This document shows positions 13,110 through 24,880 of a DNA stretch of 64,000 nt, piece by piece (within the stretch, counting starts at the first letter, position 1; each line of letters begins with the position of its first letter). Source of the stretch: Paroedura picta (Eukaryota; Chordata; Lepidosauria; Squamata; Gekkonidae); contig NC_135376.1 in NCBI RefSeq assembly GCF_049243985.1, positions 45,427,001 to 45,491,000 on the forward strand, in the 5' to 3' direction. Made by a program: the position numbers and the translations under genes. Under the pieces are notes generated by a model, which was not told where the DNA came from, did no database searches, and saw only the letters and a list, made by a program, of their open reading frames with translations.

Positions 13110-16100
13110 CTTAAAAGGATGTCAGTGTTCTTTCGTTCAAAAAGGATGAGGATGGAATAGCAATATGGAAAATATCAGACAAGGTAAATTAACTACTTAA
13201 TTGTAGGTCAGTAATTCCCCAAATTTAGTATTCTGCTTTTTTTTCCTACCTTCATTTCTCTTCTTTCCCTTCTATTTTTATGTTAAAATAAAGATTAAAA
13301 CTCACATATTGTCTACCTCACACTATGATGTTTCAAATCTCTACAGAAAGAATTGCCTAAACTGGTAGCTATTCTATCGCAGACTTAAAGACTCTTTGAC
13401 CCAGGAGTTTGGACGTACACGGAGAGTGTTTGTGTGTATTTCCACCATTCCAGCTAACAGCCAGATACTCATGCAGCTCTCGTCTTGTACAATCTGCCAT
13501 AGCTCCAACTTATTTTCCAGGTTGAATTCAAAGTGCCATTTTAAATTACATTTAGAAATACTAAACAGATTGGGACTAACAGCCCCATCCTAAACAGAGA
13601 TAGGCATTACTAAAGCCTATTAAAATAATTTGGGTTTGGCACATGCAAGGTTTGCAATCTAACCTGTATGAACGGCGGCCTCTCTCCCGATGAATGTACA
13701 GAGAGAGCTCCAATGGCATCCTCAGAGGCCTGTCTTTGTGCTCACCCTGCCATCTGAAGCACAGTGGGTGACTGTGTGAGAGAGGGCTTCCTCAGTAGCA
13801 GTGCCAAGATTATGAATCTCACTTCCAACAGATGTCCATCTTGCCTTCTGACTGTTAGCCTTCTGTCAGAAAGCAAAAACAACTCATTTCTAGAAGGCTT
13901 AGAGGAAATAAGACTGGCTTTTTTATCTGCTGGAAATATTTTTTCTTTTTAATCTGGTAGTTTGTGGCTCTTAAATATTTGGCTTTGTCTATCTGTTCAT
14001 TTTGTGTAACGAATAACTTGCTCTTATTGTTTTAATGTTATTGTATGCCACCCTGGATGGAAGGGATTTGAAAATTCAGATTAAACAAGCCATCTGATCA
14101 CACTCAGGCTTCTCAACCCAAATTCCAAAACTAGCACAGTGAGCTGTATGGCTCAATTCAATTAAACCAACCAACAAAAACCGATGGAGGGGGAAAGTGG
14201 GCTGGGCAGATCTCAGCAGAATGGGTCACATGCAGAAGCAGACATGCCATGGTTTGGTCATTTATTTATAGAATGTGGCCATGTTCCACACTCCTCATTT
14301 CAGATTAATGCATCCAATTTTCAAACCATTGGAAAGCAGCCAGGGGAGAAACAATCCCTTAGGATGAACAGGACCAACCATTTTGATGTAGATACTGGCA
14401 GATAAGAAGCAAGGAAGAGCATAATATTTGGCATGTATTCCGAGCTGTACTTCTCCCAAAAGAGGAAAAACATCAAGCCTCGCACGGCTTTTGTGTTAAC
14501 AACAAACCAATGCAGTGTCCACATTTCTTAAACACTGCCATGTCTCATGCAATGAACTACAGCCTTTGTTAGAACATATTCTGCCTTCTTGAATTTGCTC
14601 CACCTACTCACTACTGCCTTCTCTCTGTCTGATGGGTGAATAGTACATGCCAGTCCTTGCAGACAGCTGCATATGTGCCCTCAAGGAAGAGGCAAAGGTA
14701 TATTAGGAATGACTTTAGCAAGAGTATTTCTTCCTTGCTCTCATTTCCATTACCTTGGGCTTCATTTGCATAGGTGGCTACAGACAGGGGAAGTTCATTT
14801 GGGACTGGGACTGATGCTAGGGAATGGGTTAGCACAGCCCGCTCATACAGTTTGGTTTGTGGGTAAAGGAGGTGTCCCGTCCCTTCAGACAGTCATGTGT
14901 TAAGGGGCAGTAAAGGAGAATAAAATAATGGGGTATGGTCCACAGGCATTGTCCCAAAGAATAGGAATTGAACAGATTCTTCCTACAGAGGACCCCATCC
15001 TAGATCCTGCTGAAGGTCTCTGAGCCACTCTGGATTCTCATTTACATGAAGTATTCAGATGCAAATACTGGTGTACTAGACGCACTGGACAGGGTGCATG
15101 TGTTTACTGTTTTCTACAGCAAAATCTCTAGAAGCAGACAGTACAAGTTTTGAACTTGTGAACAGTTTGGTCCCATGGGTTTGGCATACAGTGGCTTGCC
15201 TTATAGGGTGGGGAGCCAGAGCTTATGTCAAAAGAGTTGCAATGGCCCTTCATGGTAACTCTCTCCTCAATGGTTCTTAAATATTACAAAGTGTCTCTGC
15301 CAAAGTCCCTAACAGTGCTTGGAAGAGGTGGTTCCTTCCTCCCAGATGATGGGACGATGTGTCTGTAAGAGCAATTTCTATTCTAAAAGAGAAAAGAATG
15401 GATGGAGGCAGATGGGGAGACTTTGCCAGGGGCTGAACCACCTCAAATGCTCTTTCTCTCTCTCTTTGGGGATTTTATATGAGGTAGCAAACCTGCTGCC
15501 CTCCAACAGGGCATGTTTGCCTCCACCTGCACTCTATTTTTATCCTGCATTTGTAAATAAAGCAAAAACTACAAAGCCATTCTACGTCTGCCATCCTCTC
15601 CTCCAAAGAGAACCAACCCAAGAAAAGGCCACCCCACAAACTTCTCTCCATTCAGGGAAGTGTCAAGAAAAGTTCAAATCCCTGTGACCTATTATTTATT
15701 ATAGAATAGATGACCTTAAGTTGAACAATGTAAAGAGAGACCCAGCCTGAGGGAAGGGGAGAGGCTCATCCTTGGAATTGAGAGATCCAGAGCCACTGTT
15801 CAGCTCTAATTAGCAGAGTTAGCTGCAACATTCCCTCAACAAATGCCTTGCGACCTCCAAGGAAACCTGCCCCACAGTCTAAAAACATATATTTTGCATT
15901 TGACATTGTCAGCTGGCGAGAATGCAGACTGAGCAGATGTAACTCAAGATGTGCATGTGTCGTGCCATGCTTATAAGTGCTGCACAGTAGCCATGCAGCT
16001 CAGATATGCCATTTAAATAACTAACCCAGCTTCCAGATCAGAACAACATCATAACAGAGAATGAGCTGCAGCCAAATTGATAGGATACCAAGGGGAAGGG

Positions 16101-17460
16101 CATCATGGAAACTAGCAATTTAAGGCAGGAGAAAAGTCTAACAGGGTAATCCTAAACCACATTAATACCATCATAAGACAATGTGATTCAATTAATCTTA
16201 AAGGACACAAACCTGTTGTGGATTGCAGTGTAAAAGTGCCACAGGAAGTGCAAACAGAAAAGTAAATTGCTACAGGAGGCGTTGTAATTAGAGATGGGGA
16301 GGCAACAAAAGGTTTCTCTGGAAAAATGGTTGTTGAGGAAAATTTGAGGGATGAGAGAGGGATGCCACACTGTCGGCCTGTTGCAGAGAAGCCTGAAACA
16401 TAAGAAGCAACAAATAAAAACCCTCCAAGTGACAAAGGCCACCAGCTCTAATACTTGGCCAGACACCTGTGCTGCAGTCTCCACTATATCATTGCCACCC
16501 AGAGACAGCTACTTTAAACAGAGCTCTTGGCCTGCTCACCTGATCTCTTGAGCACCTGGCTTCCCAGAGTTTGGTCTTTCAAGGGGCAGATCTTGCTTTC
16601 TCTATCATTGAGGAGAGCAGGTGCAACAAGGGACAGGAGAAAGGTGGGAGGATTACTGAAACATGCGGTAATGTGCAAAAACTGTATGGCTTGGGCTGGA
16701 TGCTGCAAGCTTTGGGAGTAATGCTTCCAACCACATGTGCTGGGAGAAAGGTGGGGGAAACTGATGCCTCAGCTGCTTCTTTGTTTGCTGGCCTTTTTTA
16801 TACTTGGCAAATGGACTTTGCTGGCAGTGCTCCTTGCCCAGAACGACCTCTCTCTCTCTTGCACAGGGCCTCCCCCCTCCCTGATTCTGGTTGGGCTTGG
16901 CAGAAGAGGCTTCTCTATCATGGAAAGGAAGGGCAACAAACTTCCCTTTAAACCCCTCCTTCCCTGTAAAACCTTTCAGTCAGTGACTCAAGAGTGTGTG
17001 TGAGAGAAACAGAGTGACTGTAGTGAGGGGATTAGGGATGAGAAGGGAAGAGGTAGGAGAAAGCTAGAGCCAGCTGTTGGGAACATGATCCTGTTCCTAA
17101 GCCTCCCTCCCTCCCTCATCTTCCGCCCGCTTGGAGATGAACGGCTACTTACCCAGCTGCCAGTTTTCTGTGAGAAAAGGCCCGGTGTCTGCGGCTGGGA
17201 CAACTGGGCCAAGAGGCAGCTGCTGACTGCTCCCAGTTTCTTTCTTTCCCCACAGTAACCCTCAAAGAGTTTCTCAGGGTGAGAGGCAGATAGGGATTTC
17301 TCCTCTGTCAAAACAGAGGAAGTGTCTCTTTTGCCCTGAATTCAAAGGCCCATTTCTGAATGGAAATCAGTTTAGCAGAGGGCTTTAACACTGAAAAGAG
17401 CCTTCTAGTCCAGAGTAGTTCTGCCAATCAGTATTACAAAAGAGTAACCAAATGACTTGG
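13110..17460. other. Non-coding stretch without recognised gene
   Basis: Only a possible L2 tail near 14035-14080 (TGTATGCCACCCTGGATGG) is nameable. The segment 16.5-17.35 kb is more GC-rich, with a strong splice-donor-like site on minus at 17152. Confidence 0.45.
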
Positions 17461-17466
17461 AGTCTT

Positions 17467-17545
17467 AGGATTGACAACATCTTGGGAAATTCCTGGAGAT
17501 TTGGGGGGGGGGAGTGGCATTTAGGGAGGGCTGAATTTGCAAACG
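17467..17545 (+). repeat. Fragment of the 'gttgccaac' TIR-like repeat
   Basis: Only the left third is visible (CTTGGGAAATTCCTGGAGAT and a G-rich run). Confidence 0.55.
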
Positions 17546-18211
17546 GGAGGGAGTTCAAGAAGCATGTGATTTGTTTTTAAGTCTTTGATTCCTAAAGCCA
17601 CATGACATTCCTTCCAGGATTTCTTGAAAGGGATGTCATGGGGCGTCCAGTGCTGGGTGCACATGTCCCTACCCTTAAGTTCCTACTGGTTGCCAGGAAT
17701 TCAACCCTAGATGTAATGCCATAGAATTAGGATCACCTTGTGGGAAATGAGGACCGCAGGGGCTTACAACTTTGAGAGATCAATCAGTGCAATCCAAAAG
17801 GGGTCTTCATACCAGGGTTGTGTCTTTGACATTTAGCCCAAACTCTATGGTATATCCATAGAGTGTTGAACAAATAGTACAGCCTCACCCAGGAATTTTA
17901 CTTTTGGATTCCATGTCATCATGCTGGGAACATTGATCACACACACACCTTTTCTTTTTTGGGTCCAGGAATTTCCTCCCACCATCCAGCTGAGCAGGTG
18001 CATATGATGAGACCAGAGCAGGGGAGACCTCCCAAAGCCAGGGAAGCTAGCAACCCTACTTGCAATCTGTCCTCTGAAGCTGTCATTTCCTCTAAAATAC
18101 CTGATTTGAGTAGTCTGGAGATCAGCTGTTAGTGCAGGAGAATGCCAAGCCTCACCTTATTTAGGGTGAGACATCCTGTTTAGTGTAGCAATGATTAAAG
18201 TAAATCAAGTG

Positions 18212-18347
18212 CAGGGGTAGTCAACCTGTGGTCCTCCAGATATTTATGGACTACAATTCCCATGAGCCCCTGCCAGCAACTGCTGGCAGGGGCTCATGGG
18301 AATTGTAGTCCATGGGCATCTGGAAGACCACAGGTTGACTAACCCTG
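18212..18347. mobile_element. 136-bp fold-back hAT-type MITE, second copy
   Basis: Same family and same length as the copy at 12973. It starts CAGGGGTAGTCAACCTG and ends CAGGTTGACTAACCCTG, with the exact 8-bp duplication ATCAAGTG at 18204-18211 and 18348-18355. Confidence 0.94.
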
Positions 18348-18839
18348 ATCAAGTGACCACCTTACAGTTCTACACCTCTTTAGCTGATCAGCCATAGGAA
18401 AACCAGAATAACTTTGCAAGAGAGGGCCTAGACAGGATTTTTTGAAATATTTTGTGAACTACAAGCCAAGATTTAGCAGGAGCAACCTGAGCTTCTTGGA
18501 CTCTGTAGGCCTTTGCTTTTTATGCCTTGAGCATTGCTCCCCACAGAGACCTTTAAAACTTGCAAATGCATAAACAGACTTTAACATAAACAGTGCAATA
18601 TCCCGTCTTAACTGTACTTTGTCCCATTAATTTCTATGACGATTTTCTTGGAAGTGTATCCCTTTGAAAGCCATAAGGTTTACTTCTGAGTAAATGTAGT
18701 TAGGATCATCATACAAGTTTCCAATATTTTTTAATCTAAAGGAAACACTTTCCTTGTTTTTCACAAATCACATGATGCCAATTTCTTTATAAGGCCACAG
18801 CCTAACTGAATTTGGTTGAACTAACATATCATTGGTAGG

Positions 18840-19084
18840 CAAAATAATGAAATTCCGGCTCACTTACTTTGGCCATATTATGCAATCCAACTCAGTGCAG
18901 AAAGCGATTATGCTAGGATTGGTCAGTGGGAAAAGGAAACCAGGTCGACAAAGAATGTGACGGTTGGGTGCAATTGGGAGGGACACCGGCCAGAACATCG
19001 CATGGCTGAGGGAGGTGGTGCGGAATTGTGACGACAGCTGTGCCATGGGATTGCCAAGAGTCAGTGGCTAACAACAACAAAACT
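18840..19084 (+). mobile_element. RTE-type LINE 3' end
   Basis: Decayed codons resemble the end of RTE/BovB reverse transcriptase (LTYFGHIMQ-like and a Gly/Arg-rich KRKPGRQRM-like stretch). The terminus is ...AAGAGTCAGTGGCTAACAAC followed by an AACAACA-type tail. Confidence 0.65.
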
Positions 19085-19746
19085 TCTGACTTAAATAGCT
19101 TTTATATATTTTTGTTGTTCTCTAAGTGCTAGAGATAGTTGACACACATCTGGTATATTGCAAAATTGGTACTGCTATAAACTTGGAAGAAAAACTGAGT
19201 AATTTTGCAAAATAAAACATGGCTCTACTCTTGAAGGAATTAATTTTAATTGCCAATTGTATGGTTTAGAAAAACTCATGAAACTATGTCTCTTGTAGCA
19301 TTACATGAACGGGTATACCAGCTCTTCAGATTGCAGAAACTTCTGCCGGAATTCTGAAATCTGTCACATAGTCAATGTTCAAGGCTGTAATATCACTGTT
19401 GCCCCACAGGCAGCTACTGATAATTTCAAGTACTCATCCATAGACTACAAAATGTAGCGCTTAGTTTGAATAATTCACTCCTGTGTCTTGATCAAATGTC
19501 CCTGTTCCACCATTTCTCCAGTAGCAGTCTGTAACGTTACCACTTGATACCTGTCAGGATCAGAAATTATTTTCTCCTGTCACTCTAAAGCTCCTCTGGA
19601 AGTAAGCACCTTCACTAACACCTTCTAGCCACAGTGAGACAGAACTATCCTCCATCTTCCATCATCAAGGTGGGGGAAAAACAAGCCCTGAATAGTAGAG
19701 GGTTAAAAGGGATATCTTTTTCTCAGTGTTCATTGCTCACAAGTTT

Positions 19747-20014
19747 AGAGGAAGAGTTGGTTCTTATATGCCGCTTTTCTCTACCCGAAGGGAGTCTCAA
19801 AGCAGCTTTCCCTTTCCTCTCCCTGCAATAGACAGCCTGTGAGGGAGGTGAGGCTGAGAGAACCCTGATATCACTGCTCAGTCAGAACAGCTTTATTAGT
19901 GCTGTGGCGAGCCCAAGGTCACCTAGCTAACTGCATGTGGGGAAGTGCAGAATATAACCCGGCATGCCAGATTAGAAATCCGCACTCCTAACCACTACAC
20001 CAAGCTGGTTCTCT
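19747..20014 (-). mobile_element. tRNA-headed SINE with LINE-like tail
   Basis: On the minus strand the head reads AGCTTGGTGTAGTGGTTAGG (A box) and, in a slightly changed copy, the B box region near GGGTTATATTC. The body follows, and the end is GCATATAAGAACCAACTCTT. Full length, about 268 bp. Confidence 0.85.
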
Positions 20015-20229
20015 TTACTGAACCCAGCAAAGATTGTTGTATTCATAAGAATGCCAGCTCTGAAGTGGCATGCTCAAAGAAAATTTTGCTAATACACAAA
20101 TATAGCCGTCAAAGGTGAAGACTTTTTAAATGTGGAACATCTACTGGTGCGGTCCCTATTATTACAGAAATGATAACAGATATGATGCCCATTTTCCCAC
20201 CTTAGAGAGAGTGCCAGAAGATGGTCCAC

Positions 20230-20370
20230 AATGGCTGCAGCGGCGCCAGAGCAATGAGCGCCCAGGCATTGCAGCCACCAGTCTTCTGAGGCTGCTCCTG
20301 CCCTCGGGATAGCAGGAGGGACCTTGGAAGATGCTTGGTGGCAGCAGTGGCACCAGAGTGATAAGCAGGC
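20230..20370 (+). repeat. Short tandem duplication in GC-rich patch
   Basis: GGCTGCAGCGGCGCCAGAGC (20232) and GGCAGCAGTGGCACCAGAGT (20340) are 108 bp apart and similar over about 27 bp. The surrounding 300 bp is GC-rich, and a donor-like AAAAG|GTAAGG lies near 20428. Confidence 0.5.
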
Positions 20371-21054
20371 CTATGCTGGGGCTCACTCCCTAAGCACCAC
20401 GGCCACCTGTATTCCGAGGCCCAAAAGGTAAGGAAGGGAAGGGACTGGGGGGAGGGGGTCTGGGTTGTGTGTCTGAGCATGAGGAATGGGCTGGGGACAA
20501 GGATCCTCACCACTTATGTAGATGTTCTAACATAAGGGGTGAAAATCCTTGTTGGTAGATTTTGTTAATGTAACAGCGGACAGGAGCAGCTCTCTTTCCT
20601 GTGACATTTTTATTTGCATACTCCTGAGGTTGAGATGAGAGAGCAGGCAAGGACATTCAGCCATGAGAGAAAAATCAACTGGTCTACTTGATCTGTAATG
20701 AAAGAAAAGCAAGCAGCCTAATATCAACAGGTGCCATGGGATCGCTGGAAACATGAAGGAGAAGGAGAGAACCCAGATTCCAACAGGTAAATAGGCTCCT
20801 AGCATAGTGGGAATAAGGAAATGAAGTGAAATGCTGCCAAGGCCTGGCAAGCTTCAGCCACTCAGCATGGGTAGGAAAGAGTTGCTACCTAGCTACTTAA
20901 GATTTCAGCTGAAGTATCAAAATGTGCAAGGGTATTCCTGCCCACACCAGGACAATTATTTTCAAAATTTAAAACCATAAAATGTGCAATAAAACCATCA
21001 AAATCTCACCAGGAAGTGAAAGAAGAGAAATGACCACATACAGCTGGTGTGATA

Positions 21055-21265
21055 AAGGGGTTAGACTAACAGACTAGGGTCTAGAGAATTTGAGCCCTAC
21101 ACCCCTAACTTGCTATGGAAGTTCACTGGGTGACTCTGGGCCCATCTCTCTTGGCCTCACCTACCTCACAGGAGGTTTGCACAGGGGGTTTGTTAGGATA
21201 AAATGGGGGAAACCACATATGCCACCATGAAGTCCTTGGAGAAAGGATGGGTAAAAATGTGCAGA
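21055..21265 (+). mobile_element. tRNA-headed SINE with L2-like tail, second subfamily
   Basis: The head-like GGGGTTAGACTAACAGACTA, the body GTTCACTGGGTGACTCTGGG and CTCACCTACCTCACAGGAGG, and the tail AGTCCTTGGAGAAAGGATGG with GTAAAAATG resemble a second SINE subfamily related to the previous one. Confidence 0.65.
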
Positions 21266-23069
21266 CAGATTTAGCACTCAAAATTATAAAGTTTAACGAT
21301 GTAACAGCAGCACATGCCTGAGGGGGCATGCCCTCAACTTTCCATTCTGTTATCTATCTTTGTAACTTCAGAAAATTATCCTGCCGTTCAAAACTTCCAT
21401 CTCATGGGTAAGTAAAAAATTTAAAGCTCCAATTTTACCTTGCTTCTATTGTCAGTGAAACAAACCACTTAATTAACAAGCAAGTTAGCAGAAACACTTA
21501 ATCTCTTTGGAATCAAAGGTATCTAAACAGCTTAATCCAAGTATTCCAGTTTAATGGCTTGTTGGCAACAGTGTTTTGGTGAACTAATGCCTTGTTGAAA
21601 ACAGACCTTGAGTTTCTAGAGACAGTCCCATTCATCTCTGAAGGCATGTAAAAAGTTCCACTCTCTCTTTAACTCACCTTTAAAAGGATGATTATCACTT
21701 TCTGTGGCCAAGAGGATCCATCATGCTGAAATTTATATCCCCGGCAGTCCCAGTTGAAGACAATGCCAGCTGTTGCAAAAAACTTGTCCCTGAAATGCGC
21801 AAGTTGCCAAGACAAGCTTTGTCCACAGTGTCTGGGTTCTTGGGAAGATAGAAACTGCTGATTGAAACCTGCTTCTAATAGCAACTAGGAACAGCAATGG
21901 AAACAGCTGCCAGGCACAGCTTAGTTTCCAATGTGCACTGTTTCAACTCTGGGCTCCAAACCCGGTTCCAACTAAAACCACAGATCAGAGTTCAGACAGT
22001 TCTGAAATGTGCCTGGAGTTTGATGGGTGTTTGGGTGGTGTTGCGCCATGAGGTCTGGACTCCCATCTCTTGCCACAGAGCTTCAGGCTAATTGAAATCA
22101 GGGACCGGGTTATCCGCTCACAGGAACAAGCCCAGCCCACGGCACAAACTCAGTCCTCAGACCCAGCTGCACATTTGAGCTCTCAGCCAGCCTGAGGCCC
22201 TTATTCCAAAACTTGCTTCCAATTCCCACCAAGCAGTGGCCAAGTCCTTTTCATCTTGTCCCAATGTTGCCAGCAGCTAAATTAATAAAAGATGTTGCCC
22301 AGGTCCCTCCCTTTCCCTCCCTGAGAAAGAACACATGGGAATGTTTGTAGCAGAACCTGCTTTGAGCCTCCATTGAGTCTCCTTTTTTGGCTCAGTAGAC
22401 CACTGCCCATGAATGATTGTTGAGCCTCCAAATAATTGAGGAATGAAAGAGATGAAAGAGATGAATTGTTGCCCTGTGGATAAGAAATATGCTTCATTCA
22501 TCGTAGTCAGACCAGGTTCTATCCCCATTATATGGCTGTCTGAATCAGATGAGTACTATAGTGCTTTTATGCCACTTCAGATACACACAAAGTGCCCCCA
22601 TAGCAACTCATCCCCACCCACCCCTTCTGGAGGGTTAGGCTTGGTGTTAAGGCTCCATTAGCAGGTCCTGAGAGATGCAGCAGGTAGCCTGATTCTAGTC
22701 AACCTATCCATGGTTAGAAAGGCGGAGAAGCAAGTTGTTGGGGGGCTTTTGGGCTCCAGATGCATTCACCATACATCCAGAAATTATCCCAACAGAGGGC
22801 AAGAGATGAATCCACATCACTTGATATTGAAGCAAGCAAATCAGGACAGAAATTTTAGAATCTAGTCAGTCTACTAATAATCTCTTGGAACAATAAAACT
22901 AAATTTTCAACATGCATGTTATGTCCCTTTCATAGCTGGCCCAAATCTGTATTGAGATATAACACAACAAAATATATGAAGAGGAAATGTCCATTCAAAC
23001 TGCACTGATGTAGTCTACCTGGGCTATACCTGCTGCCATCTCATCAGTGAAGCTTTAAACGCTGTATAG
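21266..23069. other. Non-coding stretch without recognised gene
   Basis: No repeat family or exon is recognisable; short open frames near 22.3-22.5 kb overlap on both strands and look accidental. Confidence 0.45.
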
Positions 23070-23484
23070 TAGCAATCCCCAATCTGTGGGCCGCGGACCA
23101 CATGTGGTCCGTTGACTAATCGGAGGTGGGCCGCGAAAGATGCCTCCCCCCCCCCTGGCCCTTTACAACACACTTCGGGTGTCATTGTCTCCCATCACTC
23201 CCAGATGGGACTATCTCATTGCAGAGAAACAAGCTTAGGGTTCCCATTGATTTGTCATTGTCATGAGTTAAAATTTCCATGAAAATAAAACGTTCCTTAT
23301 GTTCATTGTTGTGGCGTATCTGTATCTTATTTTGAAGGGATGTTTAAACATTACCATAGTGATCAGAGAGCGTTAGGGCATTGGTTGAGAGTAGAGGAGT
23401 AAACTACCCCTCCCCCCCACTGGGCCTCAGTAAAATTGTCAAGCGTTGAGTGGTCCCCGATGATAAAAAGGTTGGGGACCACTG
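23070..23484. mobile_element. Non-autonomous hAT-type element with 8-bp target duplication
   Basis: The 415-bp element has ends TAGCAATCCCCAATC and, reversed, CAGTGGTCCCCAACC, and is flanked by CTGTATAG (23062-23069, 23485-23492). The interior includes ATTGATTTGTCATTGTCATG and AGTTAAAATTTCCATGAAAA, shared with the copy at 40932. Confidence 0.9.
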
Positions 23485-23944
23485 CTGTATAGCACCTACA
23501 CTGGCAATACAATAACTCCATTGGTCTTTGATTTAACCCCTAAACCCATGTGATGAAAGGTGCTTTTCTCAGCTGTTGCTTCCTGAATGTTCTCACACCA
23601 ATTTTATGCCTGATACATATTTAAAATTTGTGACCCCGTAACTCCTTAGAGAAAAAATAGGCATGAAAACCCTTTTTTTACGGTGACTATAAGAAGAGAA
23701 TGAATCTAAATTAGCTGTATTAACGTTATGTTTTTAAAAGATTTCTAAATAATTAAAATACAGTCTCAAAAAAGGAGGGGAAAAGGGAAGAAAACAACTG
23801 ATGCCAGAACAAGACACAAAAGGGCTCAGAAATTTTAACATGCTCATCAGGATCAGGTACAAACACAAGAAGCCGCCATAAACCAAGGAAAGACATATCT
23901 TGGCACTATCTTCTGTGACTAGCACTCACTTTCCAAACTGTTAC

Positions 23945-24027
23945 CCTCAGCTGGAAAAGCTGGGACTGAATCTGGGACCCTCTATCTGCAAACCCTGTGC
24001 TCTGCCACTAAGCCACAGTCCTAGGGC
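23945..24027 (-). mobile_element. Sauria-type tRNA SINE head fragment
   Basis: On the minus strand TGTGGCTTAGTGGCAGAGCA is the A-box region and CCAGATTCAGTCCCAGC the B-box region of a Sauria-like SINE. The rest of the element is not recognisable. Confidence 0.7.
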
Positions 24028-24221
24028 CCAAAGATAATTGACTGCCTTTGAAAGCTATGCAATCACCTTCCCTGTCAGTTTTTAAAAGGAGAGCAGGTGA
24101 ATATTTATCAGGAATACTTTAAAATTTAAATCACAGAAACCTTAGGCTACATGACACGGTTGGTAATATTAATCACCACTTATATTCTGACTTATATTTA
24201 AAAAAAAACAAAAACAAAGAT

Positions 24222-24880
24222 CATGGCATCCGGCCCTCTCAATTCCTGGCAAAAGATGGGGAAGAAATGGAGACAGTGACAGATTTTATTTTCCTGGGCT
24301 TCAAGATCACTGCAGATGGGGACTGCAGCAAAGAAATTAAAAGACGCTTGCTCCTGGGGAGGAAAGCTATGGCAAATCTAGACAGCATCCTAAAAAGCAG
24401 AGACATCACCCTGCCAACAAAAGTGTGTCTAGTCAAGGCTATGGTATTCCCAGTTGCAATGTATGGCTGCGAAAGTTGGACTATAAGGAAGGCCGAGCGT
24501 CAAAGAATTGAGGCTTTTGAACTCTGGTGCTGGAGAAGTCTCTTGCGAGTCCCTTGGACTGCAAGGCGAACAAACCGGTCAGTCCTAGAGGAGATCAACC
24601 CTGACTGCTCTTTAGAAGGCCAGATCCTGAAGATGAAACTCAAATACTTTGGTCACCTCATGAGAAGGAAGGACTCCATGTAGAAGGGCCTAAGGCTGGG
24701 AGCAATCGAGGGCAAAAGAAGAAGGGGATGACAGAGAATGAGGTGGCTGGATGGAGTCACTGAAGCAGTAGGTGCAAACTTAAATGGACTCTGGGGAATG
24801 GCAGAGGACAGGAAGGCCTGGAGGATCATTGTCCATGGGGTCGCGATGGGTCGGACACGACTTCGCACATAACAACAACA
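24222..24880 (+). mobile_element. BovB (RTE clade) LINE, C-terminal RT region and 3' UTR
   Basis: An open frame of 138 codons (24267-24683) reads METVTDFIFLGFKITADGDC, then VKAMVFPVAMYGCESWTIRK and LLRVPWTARRTNRSVLEEIN, the hallmark BovB sequence. A stop interrupts the frame after MRRKDSM. Downstream, frame remnants resembling MRWLDGVTEA run to the BovB end GGTCGGACACGACTTCGCAC and an ATAACAACAACA tail. It is 5'-truncated. BovB elements are known for horizontal transfer between squamates and ruminants. Confidence 0.93.

Noticed and set aside
16571-16951. 126-codon open frame in the gene-poor left part
   Set aside because: Overlapping frames on both strands, no known motif and no splice context; likely chance.
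19980-20014. tRNA gene-like sequence
   Set aside because: It is the degenerate head of a SINE, not a folding tRNA; the same applies to the other tRNA-like heads in the window.
20400-20440. Splice-donor-like AAAAG|GTAAGG in a GC-rich patch on plus
   Set aside because: No open frame, acceptor partner or promoter context supports an exon; kept only as a note on the local duplication.
24267-24683. 138-codon open frame as a possible host gene
   Set aside because: The sequence is BovB reverse transcriptase.
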